Source: Gordonibacter faecis
GTDB taxonomy: Bacteria; Actinomycetota; Coriobacteriia; Coriobacteriales; Eggerthellaceae
Assembly: GCF_030077735.1 (NCBI RefSeq)
Contig: NZ_JASJEU010000006.1
Location: 1-64,000 of the forward strand
Reading direction: 5' to 3'
DNA: 64,000 nucleotides
Shown here: positions 7,853 to 15,938 of the stretch, in pieces
Numbering within the stretch: the stretch's first letter is position 1
Layout of the letters: the number at the start of each line of letters is the position of its first letter
The notes under the pieces: generated by a model
What the model was told of the DNA's origin: nothing
Database searches by the model: none
Seen by the model: the letters and a program-made list of their open reading frames with translations, nothing else
Made by a program: the position numbers and the translations under genes

Positions 7853-8104
7853 TCACTCGAAATAAAAAAGGTCTTCGAATTTTTTGTCGAGGGCTATGCA
7901 GAGGACGAGGGCTAACTTTGCGGTGGGATTGAACAGGCCTGTTTCTATGGATGAGATGGTTTGGCGCGACACACCTACCAGGCGGGCCAGTTCTGTTTGG
8001 GAAAGTCCTGCTTCGGCGCGAGCGGCTTTGAGGCGGTTCTTCAGCTCAAGCTCGCCATCGTTGTCGTGCACGTTATCGAAGCCAAATGAGGGCATCTTTA
8101 TCAT
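7853..8104 (-). CDS. XRE-family HTH transcriptional regulator
   Basis: An 83-residue protein with one Cro/CI-type helix-turn-helix: LKNRLKAARAEAGLSQTELA, then RLVGVSRQTISSIETGLFNPT. The C-terminal KKFEDLFYFE is typical of short single-domain XRE proteins. It is encoded 9 bases downstream of a DUF6442 membrane protein, and the pair shares a promoter holding two tandem palindromic operators, so it most likely represses its own operon. Its ligand or signal is unknown; the membrane partner may transmit it. Confidence 0.85.
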   Translation of the reverse strand: MIKMPSFGFDNVHDNDGELELKNRLKAARAEAGLSQTELARLVGVSRQTISSIETGLFNPTAKLALVLCIALDKKFEDLFYFE

Positions 8105-8113
8105 GGCGCGGCC

Positions 8114-8428
8114 TTACATCGTTGCCATAATATAGTTGACAGCAAAGGTGATGGCACCAAACGCGGCCAGTGCGCCGAAGAACAGGCCGCTCTTCATACG
8201 GTACTGGTAGAACTGCCAAAAGCCCATGGCCGCAACGCCCGACAGCATGATGGCACCGCCCTGGCTGGTATCGAGGCCGCGAAAGAGATTCCAAAGAAAC
8301 AGCACCAGCCACATGCCCAGCATCGCAGCGATAAACACTGTGCTCTGGCGCTGATTAAGAATGCGGAAGCGCTCGTCAACCACCTGATTGTCCTTACGAT
8401 TCTTCTCGAGGATCTCATTCTTGTCCAT
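8114..8428 (-). CDS. DUF6442-like small membrane protein
   Basis: A 104-residue protein with a charged N-terminus (MDKNEILEKNRKDNQVVDER) and three predicted membrane segments (about residues 32-52, 56-76 and 79-103). Function unknown; the family is commonly found next to a short XRE regulator, as here. ATG 8428 has an AGGGGG ribosome-binding site at good distance; the frame extends to 8587 but that part is proline-rich and would cover the operators. First gene of a two-gene operon. Confidence 0.75.
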   Translation of the reverse strand: MDKNEILEKNRKDNQVVDERFRILNQRQSTVFIAAMLGMWLVLFLWNLFRGLDTSQGGAIMLSGVAAMGFWQFYQYRMKSGLFFGALAAFGAITFAVNYIMATM

Positions 8429-8445
8429 ACCCAACCCCCTTCGTG

Positions 8446-8484
8446 TGCCAAGTTTTCTTGTCATAGTGCCAAGTATACTTGGCA
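8446..8484 (-). promoter_or_regulatory. Two tandem palindromic operators of the DUF6442-XRE operon
   Basis: A perfect 18-bp palindrome TGCCAAGTATACTTGGCA lies at 8467-8484, and a near copy (TGCCAAGTTTTCTTGTCA) at 8446-8463. They start 21 bp apart, two helical turns, on the same DNA face. The central TATACT of the perfect copy could be the -10 box on the minus strand. Likely bound by the XRE protein. Confidence 0.7.
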
Positions 8485-8578
8485 TTCTCGGGAAACACAA
8501 GGGGTGCGGGATGGCGACGGGGTGGTGTGGGGTGAACATGGGGAGCCTTGGTGAAGGGGAACCTGGTATCATCGGAGT

Positions 8579-9484
8579 ATGAAACACATCGACGACAGAG
8601 CGAACGAAGCCTCAACATCCAAGAGCGCAGCATCTAAGTATGCATCGTCCAATGGTGTGGCACCCGACGCCGCTGCTTCCCCCGCTTCCGCCCCCGCGCA
8701 GCCGCGGCGGCGGTGGCCGCGGCGGGTGGCCATCGTGCTCACTACCTTGGCTGTGCTCCTGTTCGTGTGCGCGGCAGCGTTTCTCGTGTACGCGAGCGAC
8801 TACTACCACGCTGGCACGTCCGCACAGGCCGCGCTCACTTCCACACCAGAAATTCCCGTCGCCCAGGGCGACGGCTTCGTGGCATTCGGCGACCCGGACG
8901 CCTCCGCCGGCATCGTGCTGTACCCGGGCGCCAAGGTTGAATACACCGCCTATGCCCCGCTTGCTCGCGAACTGGCCAAACAGGGCTACTTCACCGTTAT
9001 CACGGAGATGCCCTTCAACTTCGCGTTCTTCGGCATTGACGCGGCCGACCGCGTGCGAGACGCGTATCCCCAGGTGAAAAGCTGGTGGGTGGGCGGCCAT
9101 TCCCTCGGTGGCTCCATGGCGGCGCAGTACGCGGCCACCCATGCAAGCGACCCCGCGCTGGCGGGCCTCGTGCTTTTGGGCGCGTACACCGCAAGCGATC
9201 TTTCGGCCACCGACCTGGGCATCATCTCCGTATATGGCTCGAACGACCAGGTGCTCAACCGCAGCAAGATGGCGGACAGCGCACCCCTCCTTCCCCCCGA
9301 CGCGCGCACGGTAGAAATTCCCGGTGGCAACCACGCCCTCTTCGGTGATTACGGCGCCCAAAGCGGCGACGGCGTGGCCACCATCACCCACACCGACCAG
9401 CAGCTAAAAACCGCCAGCATCGTCGACGCCTACCTCACCGCGCGCGAAAACCCGAACCCCACCGCCCTTCCTGCGGCGGCGTAA
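8579..9484 (+). CDS. Membrane-anchored alpha/beta hydrolase
   Basis: A 301-residue protein with an Ala/Ser/Pro-rich cytoplasmic leader, one membrane segment (about residues 48-72) and an extracellular alpha/beta-hydrolase domain of the compact Abhydrolase_5 type: GIVLYPGAKVEYTAYAPLA near the start of the fold, nucleophile Ser in VGGHSLGG near residue 181, and a late HALFG motif giving the likely catalytic His. The substrate cannot be told from sequence. ATG 8579 has GGAG 4 bases upstream. Probably monocistronic; a second secreted hydrolase follows 150 bases later. Confidence 0.8.
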   Translation: MKHIDDRANEASTSKSAASKYASSNGVAPDAAASPASAPAQPRRRWPRRVAIVLTTLAVLLFVCAAAFLVYASDYYHAGTSAQAALTSTPEIPVAQGDGFVAFGDPDASAGIVLYPGAKVEYTAYAPLARELAKQGYFTVITEMPFNFAFFGIDAADRVRDAYPQVKSWWVGGHSLGGSMAAQYAATHASDPALAGLVLLGAYTASDLSATDLGIISVYGSNDQVLNRSKMADSAPLLPPDARTVEIPGGNHALFGDYGAQSGDGVATITHTDQQLKTASIVDAYLTARENPNPTALPAAA

Positions 9485-9634
9485 GAATACGGCCGCCTTG
9501 CCGCCCGTGCCATTTCTCACCATCTCATGACACCTAATCTTAAGGAATATGTTGGTTCGCCAACGCACGGACGCCACCGCGCTACGCCCCCTATACTAAC
9601 CAGCAGCAATGGCCGTAGGAAAAAGGAGCATGGG

Positions 9635-10945
9635 ATGACGAAACCGTCTCGCCCGATCGCCGTCGTCGCGGCTTCGTGCGCGGCGTTCCTCCTGGTAACG
9701 CTCTTCTTCATTCAGGTGCGCTTCATCGCAGGCACGCTCAACCTGCTTCCCCTTCCGCACGCCACGGCAGAAGCTGCCGAAAACCCTCTTACAACCAGCA
9801 CTAACGGCAACACCGTGCAGGCCGAATACTGCAGTGAGGCAATTGCCGCTAACAACTTCGGTAACCCCACCGGACGTACGTCAACCAGCCTCACGCTGAA
9901 CGATGCCTGGTTCGACACCAGCCCCTATTCCTACAACCACTCCCTGGCCACCAGTTGTGCCGTACTCAGCGCCGTCTGTAACTCGGAATCGCGTTTTTAT
10001 AGCAGCGACGGCGCTGAGTACCCCTATGCCGAACGCGCGCTGGGGGCGCTCGGCTTCAGCCACGTGCGCACGGAGTCGTACGCGCTGCGCAGTACGGTGG
10101 TTGACCAGGTGGGAGCCTTGATGAACGGCACACACAACTCAGCGGCCTACACGTTTGCCCAAAAGCCGCTCGACGCGGCGAACGCCGACACGCTGGTGTT
10201 CGTGGGCGTGCGCGGCACGTATGGTGCTGAATGGGTCAGCAACTTTTCCTTCCTTGATCCGTCGGGGGAAGATATTGATCACGCAGGCTACCTCACGGCC
10301 GAGCAGGAAGTACTCACGGCGCTGCAAGCCTACCTGAGCGACATCGGCGCAAACCCTGCTCACACGCGCATTCTTATCACCGGTCACAGCCGCGGCGGCG
10401 CCATTGCCAACTTGCTGGCCGCCGAACTGGTTGACCGCTCAAGCACATCCCTCGCTCTTGCGCCCGCTGACGGCGTGTATGCCTACACGTTTGCCGCGCC
10501 GGGCTCAACCCGCGCCGAAACGCGCGATGCCGCCGCCTACAAAGGCATCTTCAACGTGGTGAACCCCGCCGACCTCGTGCCGCAGCTACCGCTTGCGGCC
10601 TGGGGTTATGGTCGCTACGGCACCACGGTGGAACTGCCGAGCGCAACCGACGAGCGCTTCGCCGATTCGTTCGCCACCATGCAGCAGGCGTACTTGGAGA
10701 ACACGGGGTACCTCGATACGTGCAGCGTCGACACGCTGGCGTCCCTCGATTCGTTTGAAGAGCGCGCGGCGCAAAGCCTGCCGACGGCTGACAGTTTCCT
10801 ATCTCCGCTTGGCATTGTTGCAGCGGCGGGCGAACTTGCCTACCTCGACTGGGGCGAGGCCCTGGTAGCGCACTATCCCGACACCTATATCGCCTGGATG
10901 CAGGCGCTTGATCCTGCGGCACTGTCGTTCGTGCACACCGTGTAG
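9635..10945 (+). CDS. Secreted lipase-like alpha/beta hydrolase (class 3 lipase type)
   Basis: A 436-residue protein with an N-terminal hydrophobic segment (about residues 9-33; signal peptide or anchor) and a lipase_3-like core: TLVFVGVRGTYG (oxyanion strand), nucleophile in ITGHSRGGAIANLLA, then YTFAAPGSTRAE and VNPADLVPQLPL, where the Asp and a later His would complete the triad. ATG 9635 follows AAAAGGAGC at good spacing; the frame extends upstream to 9527 without support. A TATACT -10-like box lies near 9592. It would act outside the membrane on lipids or esters; the substrate is unknown. Confidence 0.8.
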   Translation: MTKPSRPIAVVAASCAAFLLVTLFFIQVRFIAGTLNLLPLPHATAEAAENPLTTSTNGNTVQAEYCSEAIAANNFGNPTGRTSTSLTLNDAWFDTSPYSYNHSLATSCAVLSAVCNSESRFYSSDGAEYPYAERALGALGFSHVRTESYALRSTVVDQVGALMNGTHNSAAYTFAQKPLDAANADTLVFVGVRGTYGAEWVSNFSFLDPSGEDIDHAGYLTAEQEVLTALQAYLSDIGANPAHTRILITGHSRGGAIANLLAAELVDRSSTSLALAPADGVYAYTFAAPGSTRAETRDAAAYKGIFNVVNPADLVPQLPLAAWGYGRYGTTVELPSATDERFADSFATMQQAYLENTGYLDTCSVDTLASLDSFEERAAQSLPTADSFLSPLGIVAAAGELAYLDWGEALVAHYPDTYIAWMQALDPAALSFVHTV

Positions 10946-10979
10946 GCGACGAGCGACGAGCGGCACGCGGCACGCGGGC

Positions 10980-11642
10980 TTAGCGCAGTTTCGCACGCCG
11001 CTCGCGCCAGTCGGGCATATAGGTGTCCATGAGATCCTGAAAGCGCGGCCCATGCCCGCGTTCGCGCAGGTGACAGAGCTCATGTACCACCACATACTCC
11101 AAGCATTCAGGCGGATACAGCGCTAGGCGCACGTTGATACAGATGCGCCCCGTGGCCGGCTGGCAACTACCCCAACGGCTGGTCATGTTGCGATACGCCA
11201 GCTTACCCGCCTTCACGCCCATGATGGGCTCCCACGCTTTCACCAGCACGGGCACGCACGCCTCAACGACGGCACGCCACTCCGCCACCTGGGCGGGGTC
11301 GGCAGCGGCCGCTTCGGCACGCGGTGAGGTGGCAATATCTGCGCGCTTCGCGTCAATCCACGCGCGCTTTTGGCGTACAAACGAGGCGGCGGACTGGGCA
11401 GATACGTGCGGCGGTGCCGATACCTCCACCGTGCCGTCGGGCGCTTTCACGCGCAGGTTCAGGTTCTTCACGCGCTTGTGCACCAGGCGCACGGGCAAGC
11501 CGTCCACCTCTATCTCGCTCACACCCAACACCGTGCCGCGCCCGCGGGCTGAGCGCCGCCGCGCCAACACCTCAACGCGCGCCGCATCCTCGCGCCCGGC
11601 AGCCACGCCGCGTTCGCCTCCGCTACCCTTCACCCGAGCCAC
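10980..11642 (-). CDS. YgjP/SprT-like zinc metallopeptidase (DUF45)
   Basis: The conserved part carries the WGSC motif (SRWGSCQPATGRICIN) and the zinc-binding VVHELCHL...HG motif (HExxH with a third His) of the YgjP-like family, often linked to type I restriction or housekeeping loci; function is poorly known. The start is uncertain: GTG at 11642, directly after the rsmI stop, gives 220 residues, and GTG 11633 is an alternative. The open frame reaches 11798 inside rsmI, but that part is Arg-rich out-of-frame sequence. Coupled to rsmI by adjacency. Confidence 0.8.
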   Translation of the reverse strand: MARVKGSGGERGVAAGREDAARVEVLARRRSARGRGTVLGVSEIEVDGLPVRLVHKRVKNLNLRVKAPDGTVEVSAPPHVSAQSAASFVRQKRAWIDAKRADIATSPRAEAAAADPAQVAEWRAVVEACVPVLVKAWEPIMGVKAGKLAYRNMTSRWGSCQPATGRICINVRLALYPPECLEYVVVHELCHLRERGHGPRFQDLMDTYMPDWRERRAKLR

Positions 11643-11643
11643 C

Positions 11644-12528
11644 TCACACCTGAAGGGCCAGCTCATAGGCCGCATTGCGCGCAATGCCAAACTCGTCAGC
11701 CAACGCGCGCGCGATGTCCTTCTTCGACGCACCCGCAGTGCGCAACTCAGCCGCACGCATGCGAGCTGCATCGGCAGCATCCTCGGCCGCAGCAGCATCC
11801 TCCGCCGCGTTCGGGCCGTCTACTACCACCACAATCTCGCCCTTCACGCCGCGTCCGTCACCCGCTTCGGCCACGCGCCGCGCAAATTCGTCGCGCACCT
11901 CACCCACTGCGCCGCGCACCACTTCCTCGTGCAGCTTCGTGAGCTCGCGACATACCGCCACCTCGCGCTGCGGGAACGCCTCAGCCAGCGCCTCCAGGGC
12001 ACTTACCAGGCGGTTCGGACTCTCATAAAACACGAGCGCCGCATCCAGTGCGCGCACACTTTCCAGAAGCGCCCTCCGCTCAACATCCTTGCGGGGCAGA
12101 AAGCCACCGAAGTAGAAGCGCGGGTTGTCGCACCCGCTCGCCACATATGCCGCGGCCACCGCAGTCGGCCCCGGCAACACTTCCACCGCAGCGCCCGCTT
12201 CGCGCGCGGCCCGCACCAGGCGCAAGCCCGGGTCCGACACGCCCGGCATACCCGCATCCGAGCAGTACACCACCACTTCACCATCAAGCACGCGCCCCAC
12301 AATACCGGCCGCGCGGTCGCCTATGAGCGCCTCATCCAACCGCTCAAGCCGCTTCCCTATCCCAAACGCGGCCAGAAGCCGACCCGTCACGCGCGTGTCC
12401 TCCGCGCACACCACATCAGCCGCGCGCAACGCCGTGAGCGCACGCTCGGTTATGTCTCCCAAATTCCCCAAGGGCGTGGGGCATATCACCAGCTTACCGG
12501 GCACATTTGCCTCCCCGTATTCACTCAT
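11644..12528 (-). CDS. rsmI: 16S rRNA (cytidine1402-2'-O)-methyltransferase
   Basis: RsmI methylates the ribose of C1402 in the decoding centre with SAM. The 294-residue product shows the tetrapyrrole-methylase fold: LVICPTPLGNLGDITERAL at the N-terminus, ICAEDTR-type segment (VVCAEDTRVTGRLL), CSDAGMPGVSDPG, VLPGPTAVAAAYVASG and FYFGGFLPRK. The C-terminal ~60 residues hold an Ala/Glu-rich linker and a helical KKDIARALADEFGI segment. Its ATG overlaps the stop of a 59-codon ORF by 3 bases, and the YgjP-like gene follows, making a three-gene operon. Confidence 0.93.
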   Translation of the reverse strand: MSEYGEANVPGKLVICPTPLGNLGDITERALTALRAADVVCAEDTRVTGRLLAAFGIGKRLERLDEALIGDRAAGIVGRVLDGEVVVYCSDAGMPGVSDPGLRLVRAAREAGAAVEVLPGPTAVAAAYVASGCDNPRFYFGGFLPRKDVERRALLESVRALDAALVFYESPNRLVSALEALAEAFPQREVAVCRELTKLHEEVVRGAVGEVRDEFARRVAEAGDGRGVKGEIVVVVDGPNAAEDAAAAEDAADAARMRAAELRTAGASKKDIARALADEFGIARNAAYELALQV

Positions 12529-12704
12529 CGTCCGCGCCGCATGAACACAACTGCCACAACTACCGCAATCAGCGCCACCGCAACGAGTGCCACCACCAGA
12601 AACAGCACCGGGCTATCCCCCGTGCAGGCCAGGCCACCCTGAACGCCTTCCATATTCGCCTCATCTTCACGTGCCGAACAGTGTATGCTCACATTGTCCG
12701 CCAT
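12525..12704 (-). CDS. 59-residue protein with cell-wall-sorting-like tail, upstream of rsmI
   Basis: A small ORF overlaps the rsmI start (ATGA). It begins MADNVSIHCSAREDEANMEG with a GGGAGG ribosome-binding site just upstream and ends LACTGDSPVLF, a ~20-residue Val/Ala/Leu membrane segment and the positive tail MRRGR. LACTGD followed by a hydrophobic stretch and Arg residues is the layout of an LPxTG/LAxTG sortase signal. There is no N-terminal signal peptide, so real cell-wall sorting is doubtful; a tail-anchored micro-membrane protein is the alternative. Not a known family to me. Coupled translation with rsmI is likely. Confidence 0.6.
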   Translation of the reverse strand: MADNVSIHCSAREDEANMEGVQGGLACTGDSPVLFLVVALVAVALIAVVVAVVFMRRGR

Positions 12705-12846
12705 CGCCCTCCCATTGGCAAACCCTCACGCTTTCGCCCGCTCGCCCCTGCCCCTCGCCTTTCGTCCCCGCACCCCCACAAGCGGCACATGAAAACCTTC
12801 TCTTTCCTCTTCATTCACAGCGAGTCAGATAAGATAGTGACCGGGG

Positions 12847-12893
12847 GTGTGCTATCCTGATTCTCGCAGAATAGCCCCTACGTAATAGCACAC
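12847..12893 (+). promoter_or_regulatory. Inverted-repeat leader before cheR
   Basis: GTGTGCTAT (12847-12855) pairs perfectly with ATAGCACAC (12885-12893), enclosing an inner hairpin ATTCT-CGC-AGAAT. It lies 10 bases before the cheR start, so it could be an operator or a leader hairpin. No c-di-GMP riboswitch core is recognisable. Confidence 0.4.
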
Positions 12894-12903
12894 AAGAGAC
12901 CCT

Positions 12904-13719
12904 ATGCAGCATATGAGTGATACCGAATTCGAACGAACCTGCACCCTTATCTCCCGTGTGCTCGGACTTGAGATGAGGGCTAAACGTGTTCTGCTTGAAT
13001 GCCGCCTCACCCGCGAGCGCGAGCGCCTTGAGCTGCCCTCATTTACTGCCTACCTCAACCTCATTGAAAGCGGCGCGAACCCGCGCGCGTTCCAGCGATT
13101 TGTCGACCTTGTTACCACCCACTACACCTACTTCATGCGCGAAAGTTCGCAGTTCTCGTTCCTGGAACACGTGGCGTTTCCCGAGCTGGAACAGCGCATT
13201 CCCGAGCGCCCGTGGAAAATCCTCTGCGCCGGCTGCTCTACGGGCGAAGAAGCCTACACACTTTCCATGCTTGTGGAAGAGTACAGCCGCTCCCGCAGCC
13301 TACCCCCAGTCACCATCCGCGCGATTGACGTGTCCGAACCCGCACTGGAGGCGGCCCGCCGCGGCATCTATTCCGCGTCACACATTGACAAGGTGCCCCT
13401 TCTCTGGAAGTCGCTCTACTTTTCTCGCGAAGGGGAGCAATTCCGCGTCGTCCAAAGCATACGCAATCGCATAACGTTCCAAAGCGCGAAGCTGGGCGAC
13501 GCCAACGCACTCAGAGGATCCTACGACCTCATCATGTGCCGCAATGTACTTATTTACTTCACGCAAGATGCGAAAGAGCGGGCTCTCAATCAGCTCCATC
13601 GACACCTTGAGCCGCAGGGTTTTCTCGTGCTCGGCCATGCGGAAATTGCACGAGATCGCGAAAAGTTCACCTACGAAGGCAATTCGATCTATCGAAAGCA
13701 GGAGGCATCCATCCGATGA
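12904..13719 (+). CDS. cheR: CheR-type chemoreceptor glutamate methyltransferase
   Basis: CheR transfers methyl groups from SAM to glutamates of chemoreceptors for adaptation. The 271-residue protein has both parts of the family: an N-terminal helical domain with VDLVTTHYTYFMRESSQF (the T-N/H-x-T-x-F-x-R-x-x-x-F pattern), and a SAM domain with ILCAGCSTGEEAYTLSM, IRAIDVSEPALEAARRGIY and DLIMCRNVLIYF. First gene of a five-gene operon; its stop overlaps the MCP start by 4 bases. There is no CheB methylesterase in the operon. Confidence 0.92.
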   Translation: MQHMSDTEFERTCTLISRVLGLEMRAKRVLLECRLTRERERLELPSFTAYLNLIESGANPRAFQRFVDLVTTHYTYFMRESSQFSFLEHVAFPELEQRIPERPWKILCAGCSTGEEAYTLSMLVEEYSRSRSLPPVTIRAIDVSEPALEAARRGIYSASHIDKVPLLWKSLYFSREGEQFRVVQSIRNRITFQSAKLGDANALRGSYDLIMCRNVLIYFTQDAKERALNQLHRHLEPQGFLVLGHAEIARDREKFTYEGNSIYRKQEASIR

Positions 13720-15278
13720 AGCAACGCTTTAAGAATATGAGTATCGGCACTATGATCATGCTGTCCTATGTCGTTGTCATGGTGCTGTTCATCACGTCGG
13801 CTGGTGTCGCGTTCTACGCCATCCACTCCAACGCCGCCATGACCAGCGAGTTTTACCAGCGCCCCTTCCAAGTGACGAAGTCGTCCATGCAGTTGCGCAG
13901 CGCCATCGAGCAAACCGCCAACTGCCTCGGCCAGCTGGTCGATGAGAGCGCCAGCGCGCAGCAGACCAAAAATCTTGCCGCTATCGAGCAGTACAGCGAA
14001 GCGCGCAACCAGGAGTTCGCCTTCATATCCAACACGTTCACCGCCGACCCAGCTCTGCTGGAGCGTTTCTCCGAGGCAAACGACAAGCTGGTCGCCGTCC
14101 GCGACAAGGTGCTCACGGCCGTTAAGCAGGGCGATTACGAGCGCGCCTCAAACCTGTACACCGACGATTACCTCCCCCAAAAGGAAACGACGTCCGGCTT
14201 GGCGGACGACATTGTGGACACCGCGAATTCCGTCGCCACCACCTTCGTGCAGACCTCTCAGGAACTGGAAATCAAGACGGTGGTCATTGTGGGCGTTGGA
14301 GCCCTGATCACGCTTTTGTTGGTGGTTCTCATGTGGCGCGCGCTCGCACGCGCTATCACCAAGCCGACGCTGGCCATGCAGGCAGCCGCCCAGCGCATCG
14401 CTCAAGGTGACCTCACGGCTTCCGTCGAATACGAGTCGGAAAACGAACTGGGCGCCGTGGCCGCCTCTATCAACCAAACTGCACGCTCTTTGCACAACAC
14501 TCTGGACAAGATTGGCGAGGCGGTCGAACAGGTGACGCGCTCGTCGTCACAAATGTCCGACGGCGCGCAATCCATCGCCCAGGGCTCGGCGGAACAGGCC
14601 ATGTCCATTGAAGAGCTGGCCACGAACGTGCAAAACATCGACCAAGTGGTGAGCGAAAACACCGAAAGCGTGCTGGTGGCCAACAACAGCACCACCGACG
14701 TCCTAGCCGCCGTGGCCGACGGAAACGACCATATCACGCGAACCGCGCAGATAATCGACCAGATCAAGCGCAATACCGAGAACATTTCCCAGCTGGCCAA
14801 CAACATTGAAGACATCTCATTCCAAACCAATATCCTGGCCCTGAACGCCTCGGTTGAGGCGGCGCGCGCAGGAGAAGCCGGGCGCGGGTTCTCCATTGTG
14901 GCCGAGGAAATCAGGCGGCTGGCCGCTCAGGTGAGCGACGCATCCAAGGAAGCCGACACGCTCGCCGACCACACCATTTCCGGCATTCAAACCAGCTCGG
15001 CCATGATCGACGAAGCCGTGCGCAACATGACGGGCGCGGTGGAGGCCACCGAAAACGTGAAAGCCATGATGTCGAGCATCGCCGAAACCTCCACGCAGCA
15101 GCAGGAAGCCGTCGCGCAAATTCGCGAAAGCATGGATAGGCTTTCCGACGTCGTGCAGGAGAACTCGGCCTCCGCCGAAGAGAGCGCCGTTATTGCGGAG
15201 GAACTGTCTTCCCAGGCTGAAGAGCTGCAACACCTTATGGATCGGTTCAATCGCGGCGAGGATGAGCACGCCCGATGA
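13716..15278 (+). CDS. Methyl-accepting chemotaxis protein
   Basis: A 520-residue chemoreceptor: TM1 about 13-36, an extracellular four-helix-bundle sensor about 37-185 (no PAS or Cache signature), TM2 about 186-207, HAMP about 208-260 (RIAQGDLTASVEYESENELG), then the long coiled signalling domain. The hairpin tip sequence QTNILALNASVEAARAGEAG near residue 370 is fully canonical, so it should bind CheW/CheA-type proteins. It ends ...MDRFNRGEDEHAR without a CheR-tethering NWxxF pentapeptide. Overlaps cheR and the next gene by 4 bases each, so stoichiometry is translationally linked. Confidence 0.93.
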   Translation: MKQRFKNMSIGTMIMLSYVVVMVLFITSAGVAFYAIHSNAAMTSEFYQRPFQVTKSSMQLRSAIEQTANCLGQLVDESASAQQTKNLAAIEQYSEARNQEFAFISNTFTADPALLERFSEANDKLVAVRDKVLTAVKQGDYERASNLYTDDYLPQKETTSGLADDIVDTANSVATTFVQTSQELEIKTVVIVGVGALITLLLVVLMWRALARAITKPTLAMQAAAQRIAQGDLTASVEYESENELGAVAASINQTARSLHNTLDKIGEAVEQVTRSSSQMSDGAQSIAQGSAEQAMSIEELATNVQNIDQVVSENTESVLVANNSTTDVLAAVADGNDHITRTAQIIDQIKRNTENISQLANNIEDISFQTNILALNASVEAARAGEAGRGFSIVAEEIRRLAAQVSDASKEADTLADHTISGIQTSSAMIDEAVRNMTGAVEATENVKAMMSSIAETSTQQQEAVAQIRESMDRLSDVVQENSASAEESAVIAEELSSQAEELQHLMDRFNRGEDEHAR

Positions 15279-15937
15279 CCGCCACGCACTCATTCCCCGC
15301 ATCCGCACACGTCCCCACACCCGCACCCGCGGAGCAGGCGAACTCCTTAGCGCAGCTGCACGAGGAAAACGCGCGCCTGCACAAGGAGAACGCCCGGCTG
15401 CGCGAGGAACTAACCTTTTTGCGCGGCCTCGCCTTTCGCGATCAGCTGACCGGCCTCTACAGCCGCCGCTACCTGACCGAGTACCTGGAGCGAGAAATTG
15501 AAGAACGGTCGGTCGAAACATCGGTTGTGCTGGCGTTGTGCGACATCGACGACTTCAAAAACATCAACGACGCGCGGGGACATCGCGCAGGTGACATCAC
15601 CATCGTCTGCATCGCCGACATTCTGGACGACCTCGCTGCAGATCAGCCGGTCATTCGTTGGGGAGGCGAAGAGCTGCTCATCGTGCTGTTCTCCATGGGA
15701 ACTTCCGAAGCACTGCGTCTGTGCGAGAAAATACGCGCGCAGGTGGCCTCCTACCGCATCAACGATGGCTACGGCGAGTTTTCCTGCACGCTGACGTTTG
15801 GCGTGGGTGCATTCGATTCGCAATACACCTTCGCGGAAAATTTCGCCCGCATCGACCGCGCGCTGTACCGCGGAAAAGAAACGGGCAAGAACTGCTGCAT
15901 CTTAGCGCTCCCCGCCGCCCACGAAGAGGAACGCTAG
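15275..15937 (+). CDS. Diguanylate cyclase (GGDEF domain) with coiled-coil N-terminus
   Basis: A 220-residue soluble protein: a Glu/Lys/Leu heptad-like coiled coil (about 28-55) and a GGDEF domain. Substrate and metal residues look complete (DIDDFKNINDARGHRAGD). The signature is GGEEL in place of GGEEF (RWGGEELLIVLF, near residue 130), a mild change that many active cyclases tolerate. The RxxD inhibitory site is absent at the expected place, so product feedback is not expected. It has no receiver domain, unlike WspR, so how the receptor array would control it is open; the coiled coil may dock on the array. Encoded inside the chemosensory operon. Confidence 0.88.
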   Translation: MTATHSFPASAHVPTPAPAEQANSLAQLHEENARLHKENARLREELTFLRGLAFRDQLTGLYSRRYLTEYLEREIEERSVETSVVLALCDIDDFKNINDARGHRAGDITIVCIADILDDLAADQPVIRWGGEELLIVLFSMGTSEALRLCEKIRAQVASYRINDGYGEFSCTLTFGVGAFDSQYTFAENFARIDRALYRGKETGKNCCILALPAAHEEER

Positions 15938-15938
15938 T

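Noticed and set aside
12705..12903. c-di-GMP (GEMM) riboswitch upstream of the chemosensory operon
   Set aside because: Tempting because of the cyclase, but the conserved GEMM core and tetraloop-receptor words are not present.
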